Positions 35,301 through 46,917 of a stretch of DNA of 64,000 bases are shown piece by piece (position 1 is the stretch's first letter; every line of letters starts with the position of its first letter). The notes below the pieces were generated by a model. That model had not been told where the DNA came from and made no database searches. It was given only the letters and a program-made list of their open reading frames with translations. The stretch is taken from NCBI GenBank assembly GCA_019614645.1, contig JABWDB010000004.1:15686001-15750000 (forward strand), in the 5' to 3' direction. Origin of the DNA: Stratiolaelaps scimitus (lineage: Eukaryota > Arthropoda > Arachnida > Mesostigmata > Laelapidae). A program made the translations under genes and the position numbers.

Positions 35301-36611
35301 TACACTGACTTATGTATAATACATGCGGAAGTGATTCTAGAAAATTAAAAAAAGATAATTTCTTATTGTAGTTCTGCAGTATCCTTCTGACTCACCTCTC
35401 CTGTGGCAATTTACTTCGCTGAAATGCCCGTACCTCATTACTTAGATAACGAAAAAAAACAACTAAAACCAGCTAGAACCAACTCGAACCATCATTTACC
35501 CTCAAGCTATCATTATGATCTGCAAATCTTACCGGTGGCGTGTTATTTTGGTTCGTCTTCAGGACGACATGACGCAGGTCCCCGCGTACCCGATCCGGAT
35601 CAGGCATCCGTTTCGGAGCCATTGGACCAGCCAAGCTCAGCTGAACAAGGTCAGAAGAAACGCGGTCGGCCGCCAAAACGTCCTCCGCCTCCATCCAGTC
35701 TGCTTGTACAGAAGGCTAAATTGGCCAAGCCTCAGCCTAAGTCGGTTCGAAAAGGTGACCCTGACAGGTCGTACTCAGTTCACTATGTAGCGGCAAATGG
35801 AACCGTGAAGATGGCTAAAACTACAGACGAGGTCAGAACGAGACAATGCTACGTCATCATGGACAGGGTCAGCGACTACCGAATAGCCGAGCGAATTGCT
35901 AACGATAGTGACGGCAGATTGAAGCTCCGCCAACAGGACGGGACACGTTTGCCACTGGACAAACTATTTACAGCTAAATCCAAAGAGCATTTGTATTACG
36001 ACCACGAACGGGGCTCGGTGGACCTCGATCGGAAGAGGGGCTACAACTGGGACTGTGTGCTACGACCGATCCTTGATCGAAGCCGTGGAGTTCGGTACCC
36101 TGTCCGCATGTACAGCTACCGACATCGTCCAGGACCTGGCGCCTTTATGTCAATGACATCTGCCAATAGGGACAAGGCTATAGCAACGACAACAACGGGT
36201 GGTTCCCCTACAACAGTGGGCACAACTGCTGCGACTGACGCTTCGGCTGCCAGCACGAGCTGTTCCTCAGCTAATTTGAGCGTTCGACCGCTGACGATGG
36301 AAACGCGAAAGAAGGAGATCTTCTTCGTCGATAGCGATGAAGATGACTATGTCGACGTGGATGCTGTTGGCAAGCCCTCCCCAGAGGAGAAGGACGATAG
36401 CTGGGAGGCGGGAACCTCGGACGAGGACTGGGATATACAAGATACGAGGGTGACACAAAATCGAAAGCGGCGAAGTAAATCAGCAGCAATCGCCGGTTCG
36501 GCGTCTGGGTACTTCCCAATGTCAGTTCATCCTTCTGGAAAAAGCCATGCGGGGTATTCGTTTTTCCAGCCGACAACGAGTGCAGAAACGCTCGACGAGC
36601 GATTATTGTGA
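32346..36611 (+). CDS. AT-hook-containing nuclear-type protein, family not recognised
   Basis: Five exons join in phase: 32346-32597, 32874-34403, 34562-34648, 34936-35077 and 35563-36611, giving about 1019 residues. Borders include good acceptors (TTTTAG, TTTTTTTCTAG) and donors GTAACT and GTAAGT. The N-terminal about 110 residues look globular (ILVTCDARS, VRLHWNGVDVNSIFL). A long Pro/Ala/Val/Arg-rich disordered region follows, then Ser/Asp/Glu-rich acidic blocks (NDSTSDSEEDSSTDS). A compact helical part bears QYAPQENCRFIFRDADELD and DPELYQSYMQIVYKELL. An AT-hook-like KKRGRPPKRPPPP follows, then a well-ordered basic/aromatic stretch (VMDRVSDY-like, GYNWDCVLRPILDRSRG), a Thr/Ala/Ser run and a second acidic block (FFVDSDEDDYVDVD). 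This suggests a chromatin- or DNA-associated regulator. The start may lie further upstream, as the frame stays open before the ATG. Confidence 0.75.
32724..32757. repeat. (TA)n microsatellite in intron 1 of the AT-hook gene
   Basis: About 16 TA units with one AAT interruption. Another short (TA)n lies at 34679-34700 in its third intron. Confidence 0.9.
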
Positions 36612-36913
36612 TATATATATATATGTCGTGCTGGATGGTGTCGTGGATTACTTTGATGATGGTGGGATACCTCTGGGTGGTGGGACGGGCGTCAGTGGTT
36701 ACTGAAGTTCAGTGTTGGTAACAGCCAAGTCGAGCCTGTAGCCTTTGAACTGCAATGGTACGACGAAGAGAGAAAGAATAGTTCGAAACAGGGGAGCGAC
36801 AGAGGACGGAGCTAGACCGGCATTCTAGTCATACTAACGAATCATCTGTGGAGTGGATTAAGTATCGATAATTGTTGGCATTGTTACGTGCTTTGTGGTC
36901 TGTCCTCCTATGG

Positions 36914-36937
36914 TTGTTTGTTTGTTTGTTTGTTTTT
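36914..36937. repeat. (GTTT)n microsatellite
   Basis: Five to six GTTT units in the presumed 3' UTR of the AT-hook gene. Confidence 0.9.
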
Positions 36938-37490
36938 GCCTTGTATATTTGCTGAACAAGGAAATGGTGAAGGCGTTGCTTAGGCGACTATGTATATTCC
37001 TCTTGCCCGGTTTGTAAATTACTTTGAGTCACACCCAAATGAAAGACATTTATATCCTAACTTCCAAACGAACTGTATATATACATGTGAATAGATAGGT
37101 ATATATATATAAATATATATAGGGCAATAGCTCGAAGAGGGAAACTGGACTAGTCCCGGTACCGGTTTGTGTTGACCTTTCGCATATTATTCATATTATA
37201 TTATTTCAGACATAGCTTAAAAATAGTAATCAATGTGGTGCCTGTTTTGGCCTCTTTAGTTATCCACACACGCAGGATAATGCTGTCGATTCATTAAATA
37301 ATTACTGCTCGTTCATTACTGCTTCTATCTTCGTGTAGAAGCTCCTGGTTTAAACACAAATTTATATGATGACTATGCGGCCAGCGACAGACACCACTCT
37401 CGCTTGAAGAATTGGCCTTGTACAGAAGCGAAATCTGGTGAGTAACGGAATGAGAACGTAAGACTAATTAAAAAATTGAAAAACAATTAA

Positions 37491-37496
37491 AATAAA
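37491..37496 (+). promoter_or_regulatory. Possible poly(A) signal for the AT-hook gene
   Basis: AATAAA about 880 nt after the stop codon, in A-rich DNA. It is the first canonical hexamer I find downstream. Confidence 0.3.
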
Positions 37497-37776
37497 CTGC
37501 AGAATAGTCATTGCAGTACGTGACTGCAATGACCAAGGAAAGATGAGAACCTGAATTGAATTAAAATATAATTAAAATAGACTACTGAGTAATGTATTCA
37601 AAATGTAATGTATTGCTTTGTATTAACTAAAATTGCTTCGCGATACACCCCTTGCACTGTAGAAGTGTATCTGCGAACCCGTGCAGGAGGGTTCAACGTT
37701 TGTGTTCATCCTAGGAAAGGTGTGATGCATTATAAAATTGAACACTTATTTCTGCCGAGTATTTTTACGAGAACTA

Positions 37777-37812
37777 TGTTGTTGTTGCTGCTGTTGTTGC
37801 TGCTGCTGCTAC
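37777..37812. repeat. (GTT/GCT)n trinucleotide repeat
   Basis: Mixed GTT and GCT repeat, read as a leucine run in one plus frame. That frame has no other support. Confidence 0.85.
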
Positions 37813-39748
37813 TGTTTAGCAGAGCTAAAATGTCATATGCATCTCTCTGCATATACTTGTATGAATTCAATTATATAGCTAATGTAGATTCGGAAATCGA
37901 TCACGAACCTCTTGAATTTTGAATTATAAATTATACCGACGTATCGTTGAGAACGAGTTTTTCCTTTAGATTTCTTGTCGAGCTTTTGCAGGCAGAGGTC
38001 TCGCAGAGGTTCTTACTGTTGTGAACATTCACTGAAAGATTGGGATGCTGTTGCGTCCCCTACATAACGTAGATGACATCTAGACAGGTCCTAAGCGTAA
38101 AGAATCGATTTGCTCCGCGCCCCGCGATTCCAGCACCGGCACAATGTCATCGTGCTGTCAACACGCTCTTGCCGGGGCCGGGTTCGAGCAACTTCTCTCC
38201 CTTCTTCAGCTACTACATGTAAATCTAAAAACAAAAAATTGCGATCGCATCGCAAGCGTTGATGGAATGGACCCAATTATAAAAGTGGCGTGGGGTGACC
38301 AACATTAAACCAGTGACAAGATATAGCAGGTAAGTCAAATAAGTACGTACTTGAAGGCAGTGTTAGTTACCTGAAGGTTGGTATGATCGTTTCGTTCCTG
38401 AGCGGGATATCGCTCTCCGCAGAAATTGATAATATTATTAATTCATAATCTTAGGAGGACTCATTAATAGAATCCTTTAGCCACCCCACGTGTGAGCTCA
38501 TCGTTTGTGAGTCATCAAGACTGCAGCTTATGTCCTTCTAAATGGGTATATGATTCCGACCTATATGCCAGCGAAGCTCACCACACATGAATACATTGGC
38601 CTATTTTTATGTTCTATGGACACCTATGGCCATTTGCATCTTCATTCCTACCTCGATATGCAACACACCACACAGATGTACCGGACGTTGCCTCGCACTG
38701 GTCGGCTTTTATCTGGCTAATTTCGTTGTCATATCACACGGTTGCACGAATCCTCCTCACTCTGTTATACTTACTATTATTCTCCCGTTGTAATTATCCC
38801 GTTTCAGTTCTCCCATTAGCGTATTTCAATTAACCAACTGCAGTGTTCTACTAATTCAGTTATCCTAATATTGTTATCCCATTATTGTGATTCAGTTACT
38901 CGATCACATTACTCTGTTACCGAGCTGCGGTTATCCAGTTACATTAATGAAATTACAAAAACCTTGTTCCGGTATTATCAGCTGGCTTCGTCGCAATGCT
39001 AACTTGTCGCCATGCTGGGAGTATTGCCCCATTATTGCGATTATTCTGTGATTCCAAGATGAAACTGCCCTTAATGACAACTAGGCCCACAGTGGATCTT
39101 GTAAATCGCGTGCTTCGAAGGCGCAGGCAGGAAGGCAGGGCGAATGTTGTTAAACGATCGGATGTAAACTGCACTTACGCCGCTTAACAATTGAGTTACC
39201 TTATATTATGGCATACACGAACATAGCTCCCAATTGAAATCGTCAGCGCACAACCTCTGGCTTCTCGGGCATAACACTTGTGGTGCACTGGCATCTTCCT
39301 CAATGCCATCTCGCGGATTAAACTGCCTTTCGAGAGACATTTTGCAAAAACCCCCCAAGCATAAACACAAATGTCTATAGTGATTACATATTGAATGGAG
39401 CCGGCGAGTCAGGCGAAATACACAAGTACGCCATATCGGAGAGAACGAATCGGCCCAACTGAATTTGTCAGAGATCCAGGATGGCAGGACAAACAGAAGG
39501 TGCACACGTTTGTCTCTAGGTGTTGGGTATCCCGGTTGGTTTAAGATTGGCTTCAGTGTGGCTACACAACAAAATGTAATCAGTGTTCGAGTGCAAACTG
39601 AATCGCGCATCAGGCTTAGATGGCCACCTTTGATGTCCTCTTAATATTATATATGTCTGATGCTATATTCATCCAGTCTCTCTATTCTTCATTTGCTAAG
39701 CGTTCATATCGTCTGCTGACCTCGTTTTCCGTCCCTATTTATCGAACA

Positions 39749-39774
39749 ACATAATAATAATAATAATAATAATA
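39749..39774. repeat. (ATA)n trinucleotide microsatellite
   Basis: Eight consecutive ATA units in non-coding DNA. Confidence 0.9.
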
Positions 39775-41055
39775 ACGATAGCGATTTCTAAGCCATCTAA
39801 TCTTAACTTTCACCCATATCGAAAGTCGACAGGACATACATATGTCTATGCCAACTATTTCACTGTGGTGGGCCAAAAAGGAGACTCATCCAACATAGTT
39901 CCTGCGTCCACGGCGAGCAAGTGGAACCGGCTGCAGGCCATAGAGATACAGCCAGCGCTCGTCAGATGCCGTTGGCGGCATCTGAGTACAGCAAACGCTG
40001 GTGGAAACGGCCACACCGCCGGTCGACAGCAGAATGGCGGGGGGATGGCTGCAGTGTGGCAGCAGAAACAATGTGTAAGGTGGCAAAATTGAAATTTAAA
40101 ATTCATATTTTTTGCCAACGAACGAGTCGAGGCTAGCGAGACTGGAAAAGCGCCCTGTTGGTGCAGTGACTCGGCGACGATCATTGCTGAAGGCAGCCCT
40201 GCCACAGCTGGTTCGGCTGAAGGTAGCCGCCTCGCCCCTGGCCGAGTCCACTGGTAGCTCGTTGGTAGGCAAATGTAGACGGCAGTAGCAGTGCTAGCAG
40301 AGCCGAAACCAGAACACGAAGAGACTTAGACGACGCAGAGGGGAGCGATTGTTCCAGTTCGTACAATTCGGGCTTGGCAAGCAGAGAGAGACGGGGGGGG
40401 GGATGTCATGCGGTGTGTTACATCGGTGAGGTTGTAGGGAAACGAACAGGGTGGTGAGGCCAACAGCGTACACGAGAGATCGAGTCGACGATAACACCAT
40501 CAGCGGTGGCAGCATAAAATGGTGGACGAACGGAAGGTCGCCGAGAGGGTGAGAGCTTGAGAAGCCACCCGACGAAGCAGAGATAAAGGGCACGACTACG
40601 GCCTCACTGGGGGCGATGAAAGACAGGTGGGTGGGGCGTGCTGGCCCGTCCGAGCATCATAGTATCACCGAGGCTGTACAATGGGTTTCGATGGGATGGG
40701 ACGGGTACCTCGGACAGTGTGAGATGTCAAGGGACAAACTGGCTGTCCGCAGACGGAATGAATGCATAAGCTATGAAGTTGACATTGGACATGTGGGACC
40801 CACGCTCAACATCCAGCCCTTATAGACCAGGCAGACATGCGAACTACAGCAACCGACAACCGGCTGTTCTGATGCTATCGGGCCTTCACGGACAGGTGGT
40901 GGTGAGTCTTGCGTATACAATTCTGGACCTGTATAGGCTGACCGAGCCGCTTTTTGAGTGTAGGATTTACAAGAACTTTACAAAAACGAAAGGGCGTGAG
41001 ATGACGATACCCGGAATTTCTCGGAAATTATTATTTATGCCATTTAAACATGTTT
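39775..41055. other. Intergenic, moderately G+C-rich
   Basis: 39850-40800 is richer in G+C and CpG than its surroundings and has overlapping frames on both strands up to about 116 codons. None has a recognised motif, and most lack an ATG in good context. Nothing assigned. Confidence 0.45.
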
Positions 41056-41421
41056 TTAATTAGAGCGTACAACAAAACTAGGTACATCTGTTTGCGTCCG
41101 TATGTTATGCGGATAACGCTTAATTGTCCTTAAAACTGTCGCTCGATGAACCTGAAGGTTTAACTCTTGCCTGATTGCTTCACAACTTATGGTCGAATTC
41201 GAGGCCAATCGACAAATGTCCATGGCAGTTCGCTGGCTGATCTTTCGTGGACGTCCTTTAGACTTATTAGTGACACACGTCGACGGACTGTGTAAATAAT
41301 TTTGCACTACGCAACGACTTCTGCCAATTTCTCTGGCAATTGCAGCCTGTGTCTTTTCTGCTTGGCGTAAGGCAGAAATGACTGCTTTCTCTGCATCAGT
41401 AAGGCTCGAAGCGTGTCCCAT
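41056..41421 (-). mobile_element. Tc3/Tc1-like transposase, N-terminal DNA-binding domain only
   Basis: An uninterrupted 121-codon frame from an ATG (41421). It begins with an LTDAEKAVISALRQ helix and AAIAREIGRSRCVVQNYL, the paired-like helix-turn-helix that binds transposon ends. A GRPRK minor-groove hook follows, then a second HTH (ISCEAIRQELNL, RATVLRTIKR). This is the layout of the Tc1/Tc3 transposase N-terminus. The DDE catalytic domain, which should follow, is missing: after RTQTDVPSFVV the frame ends and no downstream transposase text is seen. I cannot define terminal inverted repeats. It is therefore a truncated copy, although its DNA-binding part has no stop codon or frameshift. Confidence 0.85.
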
Positions 41422-43369
41422 GACTACAGTACAGCGTGAGTGCTCAACACAAATTGGATTAATTCAGCGAGAACACTCGATAACCCGAGCGCCTTATCAT
41501 TTTACACACCCAAAAGATGACACATTTTATTGTTTATATATTTATGCGACTTTATATACGCTCTACTAAAACTAGGGATTTGTTGTTCTAATGATGTCAA
41601 ATACAATTTAACCTGACTATATATTTAGTAGTATTTTATTATTTTTTTTTGTTTAGCCGGTCTCACCCGCAACTGAGGCTATTTCATTCTCTTAATAATG
41701 TTGATAATATTTGTATAAGTGATTTTTATTCATGCTGGCTTATTCCTGCAAATGCGGTCTCTAGCCCGCATTGTGGGGAAGGGACGGCTTTATCTCGAAT
41801 TGTTCACCGAGTGCTGGCGGTGTTCAATTGAGTAAATGAAGTGGCGAAGTACAACGTCAAATTGATGTAACGTGTTATGAAGGGCATCGTCCCTATACTT
41901 CGAGGTGCTTCGAAGCTGCAAGATATAGAGAAATAGAGAAATAAATGACCACTCGATGTTCCGCGGTGACAGACAGTCAAGACGGTTGCCCATCAATCAC
42001 TCGTAGTGGCAGCATGATCTGCCCATGCATTGTGCTTTCAATATAGATCGTAAATACCACAGAATGGCAATTGGGTGACCCGGGGCGGTACAAAAAGAAA
42101 CTTGTCCACCAGCGATCGACTAGCTCGTATCACACAAATTTCCTCACACATTCATTTATTCATATTGTGCAATTTTACAATGCTTAAGTTCACGTTAAAC
42201 AAAAAATAGAATAATTACAACATCTTCATTTATGAACATTTATAAATAAAAATGTTCTCGTTGGTTGTCCTCAAATTATATGTTAGACCACACACATTTA
42301 ATTCATTGCTTCGGATACTCCGTTACATCTATTACCGTGGTTTACTGCTTGTAATTGTACATCAGATTGAATCACTCTACTGGGATCCGAAACTCACAAA
42401 CATGAGATACACCGTTTAGAACATCGAATTGTTTCCACTTATTCTGCCAGAGCTTGAGCTTTCAAATGGGATGCCTATCCAAAAGAGCGAGCAGAACTCT
42501 TCAAAAAGCAATTTCGGACGTGACAGCAGCTAACGGCATGTAGGGTATACATATATATATATATATATATTAGCAATTCATTCCCCTATTCATTTTGTCG
42601 AATTGCTCAGCGTCTGCCAAAAGTATCTAAGGAATTTCCTCTATTAGCAGAACGGCCGGTGGTTCAGAGGGCGCTCATCAGGTTTAGGCCATACACGGAT
42701 AGTGAGTGGCCTGGCACCATATCTCCAGACTTAAAAGGAAGTCTTCCATGAGGGCTGAGGCAGGACAAAGCCTTGAGATTTATGGCGCCCCCATCTCGAA
42801 TACCTTCCTTGCCTTAGCTTAGAGCCGATCGAGCGATAACCTCAATATAGATTATATGCCCTCAAGGTCTCATCTCGAGGTCCTTTTGGCGGGACATTGG
42901 AGGCGGTATGGGCATCTGTCGTCGTCGTTGTAGTCGTCGTCAATGTCCCGTCGATGTTGTCAAGTCGGTATTTCGTGCAACCACGGAGACATCATCTGAG
43001 ATTTTCGGATGTAAAGATCTTACCTCAGGTTGGTAGCTATGCGAGACAAGTGCAACAAGGAGCACTAGTCGGATTTCACGAGCCGCCTGTTGTCTAACAA
43101 TGCTAGACTCGCGGGACAGATAGACACGTGAACCACAGCAACAAACACTATACCATAATATTATCGGACACTATTACTTTTTGAGAGAGTAAAGAATACA
43201 GATAAACCGAATACAATATCATACTTGAAAGGAATGGATTTTCCCATCTGCCATGACCAAACTGTTGGCATGATCATGCCAGCGCTTGTAGCGGACGTTA
43301 CGTTATATCAGCTATAGTAGATGTTGGTATTGAAGCGAGGTTGAACTTGTGGAAAGGATATTCACTAGG
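41422..43369. other. Intergenic, unassigned
   Basis: A+T-rich with a (TA)n at 42550-42571. A plus frame of 66 codons from 42897 includes a valine run encoded by a GTC/GTT repeat. No gene is supported. Confidence 0.5.
42550..42571. repeat. (TA)n microsatellite
   Basis: Eleven TA units in non-coding DNA. Confidence 0.9.
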
Positions 43370-45412
43370 GATTACTTTACACCAGCCAGGATGCGGATGA
43401 CTGAGTGAGAGGGGGCGAGAGAAAAAGAGAGATAGGGAAGATGGCGTAGGGAGAAGTGGAGAAGAACACACTTACTAAGCTGCAGCGAGACATGCCTATA
43501 TATACGGAATAGAAATCTTGATTCCCGAGGCCCGAATCTCCCGAGTCTCCCGTTGGGGTTCGAGAGCAAAGGAGAGAGAGAGAGAGAAGGCGAGTCGCAC
43601 CAGTCACCGGAGTAGCTGGCGAGCATGGTAAACTTTAAGATTCCCCCATGTTTTTTCTCTGCTCCCGAACTACGAAAGTACTAGCGCAACCAGGGAAGCC
43701 GATGACGAGCCATGAGCCGAGTCGTAGAGCGAAAACGAAAGGCTGTCGAACGCACTAGTCACACTCTAGCAGGGGTGGAGTAGAAGCCGCATCCAAAAAA
43801 AGGATGAAGAGAGGTTGAAAAGCAGCGAAGCGGCGACGGCAGTGGAGGCGGCAGCAGCTTCTGTTACACACAGAATGCAAGCACACTGCACATGGGAGGG
43901 AGCAGGAACTAGCCGTGCCTGCTGCTGCTGTGCGGGTAGCGAACTCCGCAGCGCCTGCCAGCGTCGCTTGTATCGATGTAAGCGATGGAGGTGGACGGCG
44001 GCAGTGGTCGCGACGGCGGCAAGAACCACGCGCGCTCGTGGGAACTTTCCTCTGGCGGCTTCTTCCTCGTCTTCCTCCTGCTGAATCTCTCACGTTACAG
44101 CGTCAGAAATCAATAAAGCCTGCATACCGAAACAGATTTGGTCCCGGCCGCCGCCGCCGCGCAGGGGACTGAGTACGCTCGGGTACGGGACACGCAGGGG
44201 AAATGGACCGGGGAAACGACCCGCCAAAGTAACACGGGTTCTGGCACGGGAGGGCAGGACTCGTAGCTGGGCGGCTGGCAGGACTTGCCCGCCTACGCGC
44301 GCTTTGTAGGTCGGTTGGCACCTCGGGTCTACATACACATCTACCTCGAGACATACACATGAAAGAAGGACGAGGGCGAATACGACGAAGACGAAGCAAA
44401 GGCGACTATCTAAAAACAGTAAGCAGAAGAGACTACTTGGGGTTTGGGGGAAAGGGTAGAAACACGCGTCTGTAGCTATTTCTTTGCTTTTCACGGCAAA
44501 GAGAAAGAAAAAATGGATGGGTAAGAGGGAGAGACACAAGGAGACACGAAGTGATTGAGAGAGAACATCTGGGAGACTGCGGTAGATGGATATTGGGGCT
44601 GGGGTTTCGATCGGCCGAGCATATTTTATTCCTGCCTTTTTATTCTGAAGGGGAAACAAGAAACACGGGAAAAGGTTGTTGAAATGTTAGTGTGAGAGGC
44701 AAATTCCAAGGACGAGAATGACGAAGACGACAATCGTGTGTCGGGTCGGCGTGACCGAGAGGAACATACGCGGCGTGACTCGATCAGGTTTCGAACGTTC
44801 TCTATATTCTATATATTGATATCGAATACGCGCATAGGGCGTACGTGTGGACTAATACTTGCTGAGGTTCTAAATGTGTGTATCGCGGGTTATGCGTACA
44901 GGCAATGTATGATAGCACATAATGTGAGCTAGTGCAACCAATGGTGATGGCTGATGTATAATCCCTGCCGAGAGGTATCTGATGAGAAACGGCCAGCCGG
45001 GAAGGAAACTAAATAAACTGGCTGGTTTGACACAGAATTCAAAGTATTTCTCAATGGATTGGAATTTCACATATAACACGAGAAAATATAGTGGATACAT
45101 CTATAGAATCTGTTGGCTTCACGACAACGTTAGCTTAAACGATTGCAGGGAACAATTTTGTTTTGTTAACACAAAACATATTGCCCCATATCATTGTGTT
45201 CGAAAAGGCGCATTACGTTCATGCAAAGTATCATGTAATGGGTTTGATAAGAACGAAGCGTGGCAGTGATGATTTCCCCGACATTCGTTCAATAGCGAGA
45301 GTGACACCGACTCATTGAAAACGTTGGTCTATTCCACGGTGCGCTACACCGTGCGCGGCAAAGGAGATGGAATCGTGATACGTGCTCGCAGTGGCCTTCG
45401 ATGCAGCACGCA

Positions 45413-45432
45413 TATATATATATATATATATT
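45413..45432. repeat. (TA)n microsatellite
   Basis: Nine to ten TA units between the two G+C-rich blocks. Confidence 0.85.
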
Positions 45433-46860
45433 TTGTTCCCTCTGACACACACACTCATCTATTATTCCTCGTTCTCTACATATTTACAATAAAAGCGACG
45501 ATAACTTGTGGATGGCCTATGTTTATATATCATAGTGTATATTTTGTGCAATTTACCTACTACATGTAGACATTTTTTGGAGACAGTTTTTTAGAATAAC
45601 TCTTATTTCGTTTTCCAAAAAGGTTATTATCATTAGTTCTCTATCAAAAGTGACCTGATTATGTAAATCATCACCAATGTTCATTAGAGGGATGGTCTTT
45701 TTTGCAAGCCACTAGTATTGGGAAATGTTTTATACACCTGCAGTATATTCTAACTGGAAAGGGTGGGAATACATCTCATTAGAGCGATGGTTAGGAAACC
45801 TTTAACGCTTTATTCCAGTTGAAAACTCTTCGCAAAACGCGCTCTACATCGAGACAACCCCGTGGGGGGGGCATTTATACTTTTACTCCACGTACGCACC
45901 CGATAACTTTCACCACATTGACACCAGCAGTAGCCTGAAACCTGTTCCCATAATGTAACTCGCTCGAGAACTCGAAACTCGCTCTTGGTAATTATAATAG
46001 ATAAACGGTGACTTGAATTGAGCTTTAATACAAAATTTAATTGTCATCCTACAGTAATTCTAATATGTGAGAATACATCATATGCAACGCGAACCTTTCA
46101 TAGCAGCGAGCAATCCATTGGCGGTCGAAGGGAGCTCGCAGAGTAAAAACGCAAACGGGTCGTCCTCTCACTGACCCCCGGCAAAGGCCCAGGCGCGGAG
46201 AGCTTCTTCGCTGCTGCGGTCGACGACGGAGGCTATATTTCAAACGATGGGAAGTGGAAAGGCAGCGGCTGCTAGTGGTTTATGAGGCAAATAAAGACAT
46301 TATGGCCTTGCTGGTGATCACTATTATTACAATTATTACTATTGTTTGATATAACTATTATATTTGCCCCAATCCTCGTATGCTTCGTATCGTATTTCCA
46401 TTGTTCCTGCTATAATATAGGCTCGTCGCGATGGGCAAACCCCTATAGATGGTAGGGGCCAGACTCCATAATGATTCCCTTCGTTTGAACCAGAGGCTTC
46501 CACCAGCCGAATGGATAAGTAAAAGCAGTTTTTGGAAACGAACCTAAAAGGATCGTCCGTCTGAGGGTTAAAGGCAAGAAGACCTTGCCCTATATGGAGC
46601 AGGCTTACTAACACATGACGAGGCGAGAAGAATCCCGAGGAGATGGCGGAACAGTATTTGGCACAAATGAACAAAAATACTGTCGTAGTATATCGTAATA
46701 TACTTTCGGCTTATTAGTTAAATATGAGTTAGCTCACTATCGAATGGTGCACAAGTACTAAGACCGAACAATGATATTGTGATATGTATCGAAATATGTG
46801 AAAATTCTACGTGAATCGTTTAGAATAAGAGGCGCCGAAGAAAGTATAATGAAGGCAAGC

Positions 46861-46917
46861 CGCCAAACCATTAGTATTCACTGCAGTGAACCCGCAGTGA
46901 ATACTAATGGTTTGGCG
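46861..46917. repeat. Perfect 24-bp-arm hairpin
   Basis: Arms 46861-46884 and 46894-46917 are exact reverse complements (CGCCAAACC...CACTGC and its mirror) around a 9-nt loop AGTGAACCC. There is no mismatch in 24 base pairs. Confidence 0.95.

Larger units (their letters stand above)
36612..39748. other. 3' flank of the AT-hook gene and intergenic DNA
   Basis: Probably begins with the gene's long 3' UTR. It holds a (GTTT)n run at 36914-36937, short (TA)n near 36612-36624 and 37076-37121, AATAAA at 37491-37496, and a (GTT/GCT)n run at 37777-37812. A minus frame at 39206-39610 is long (134 codons) but has no motif and weak coding character. No gene assigned. Confidence 0.5.
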
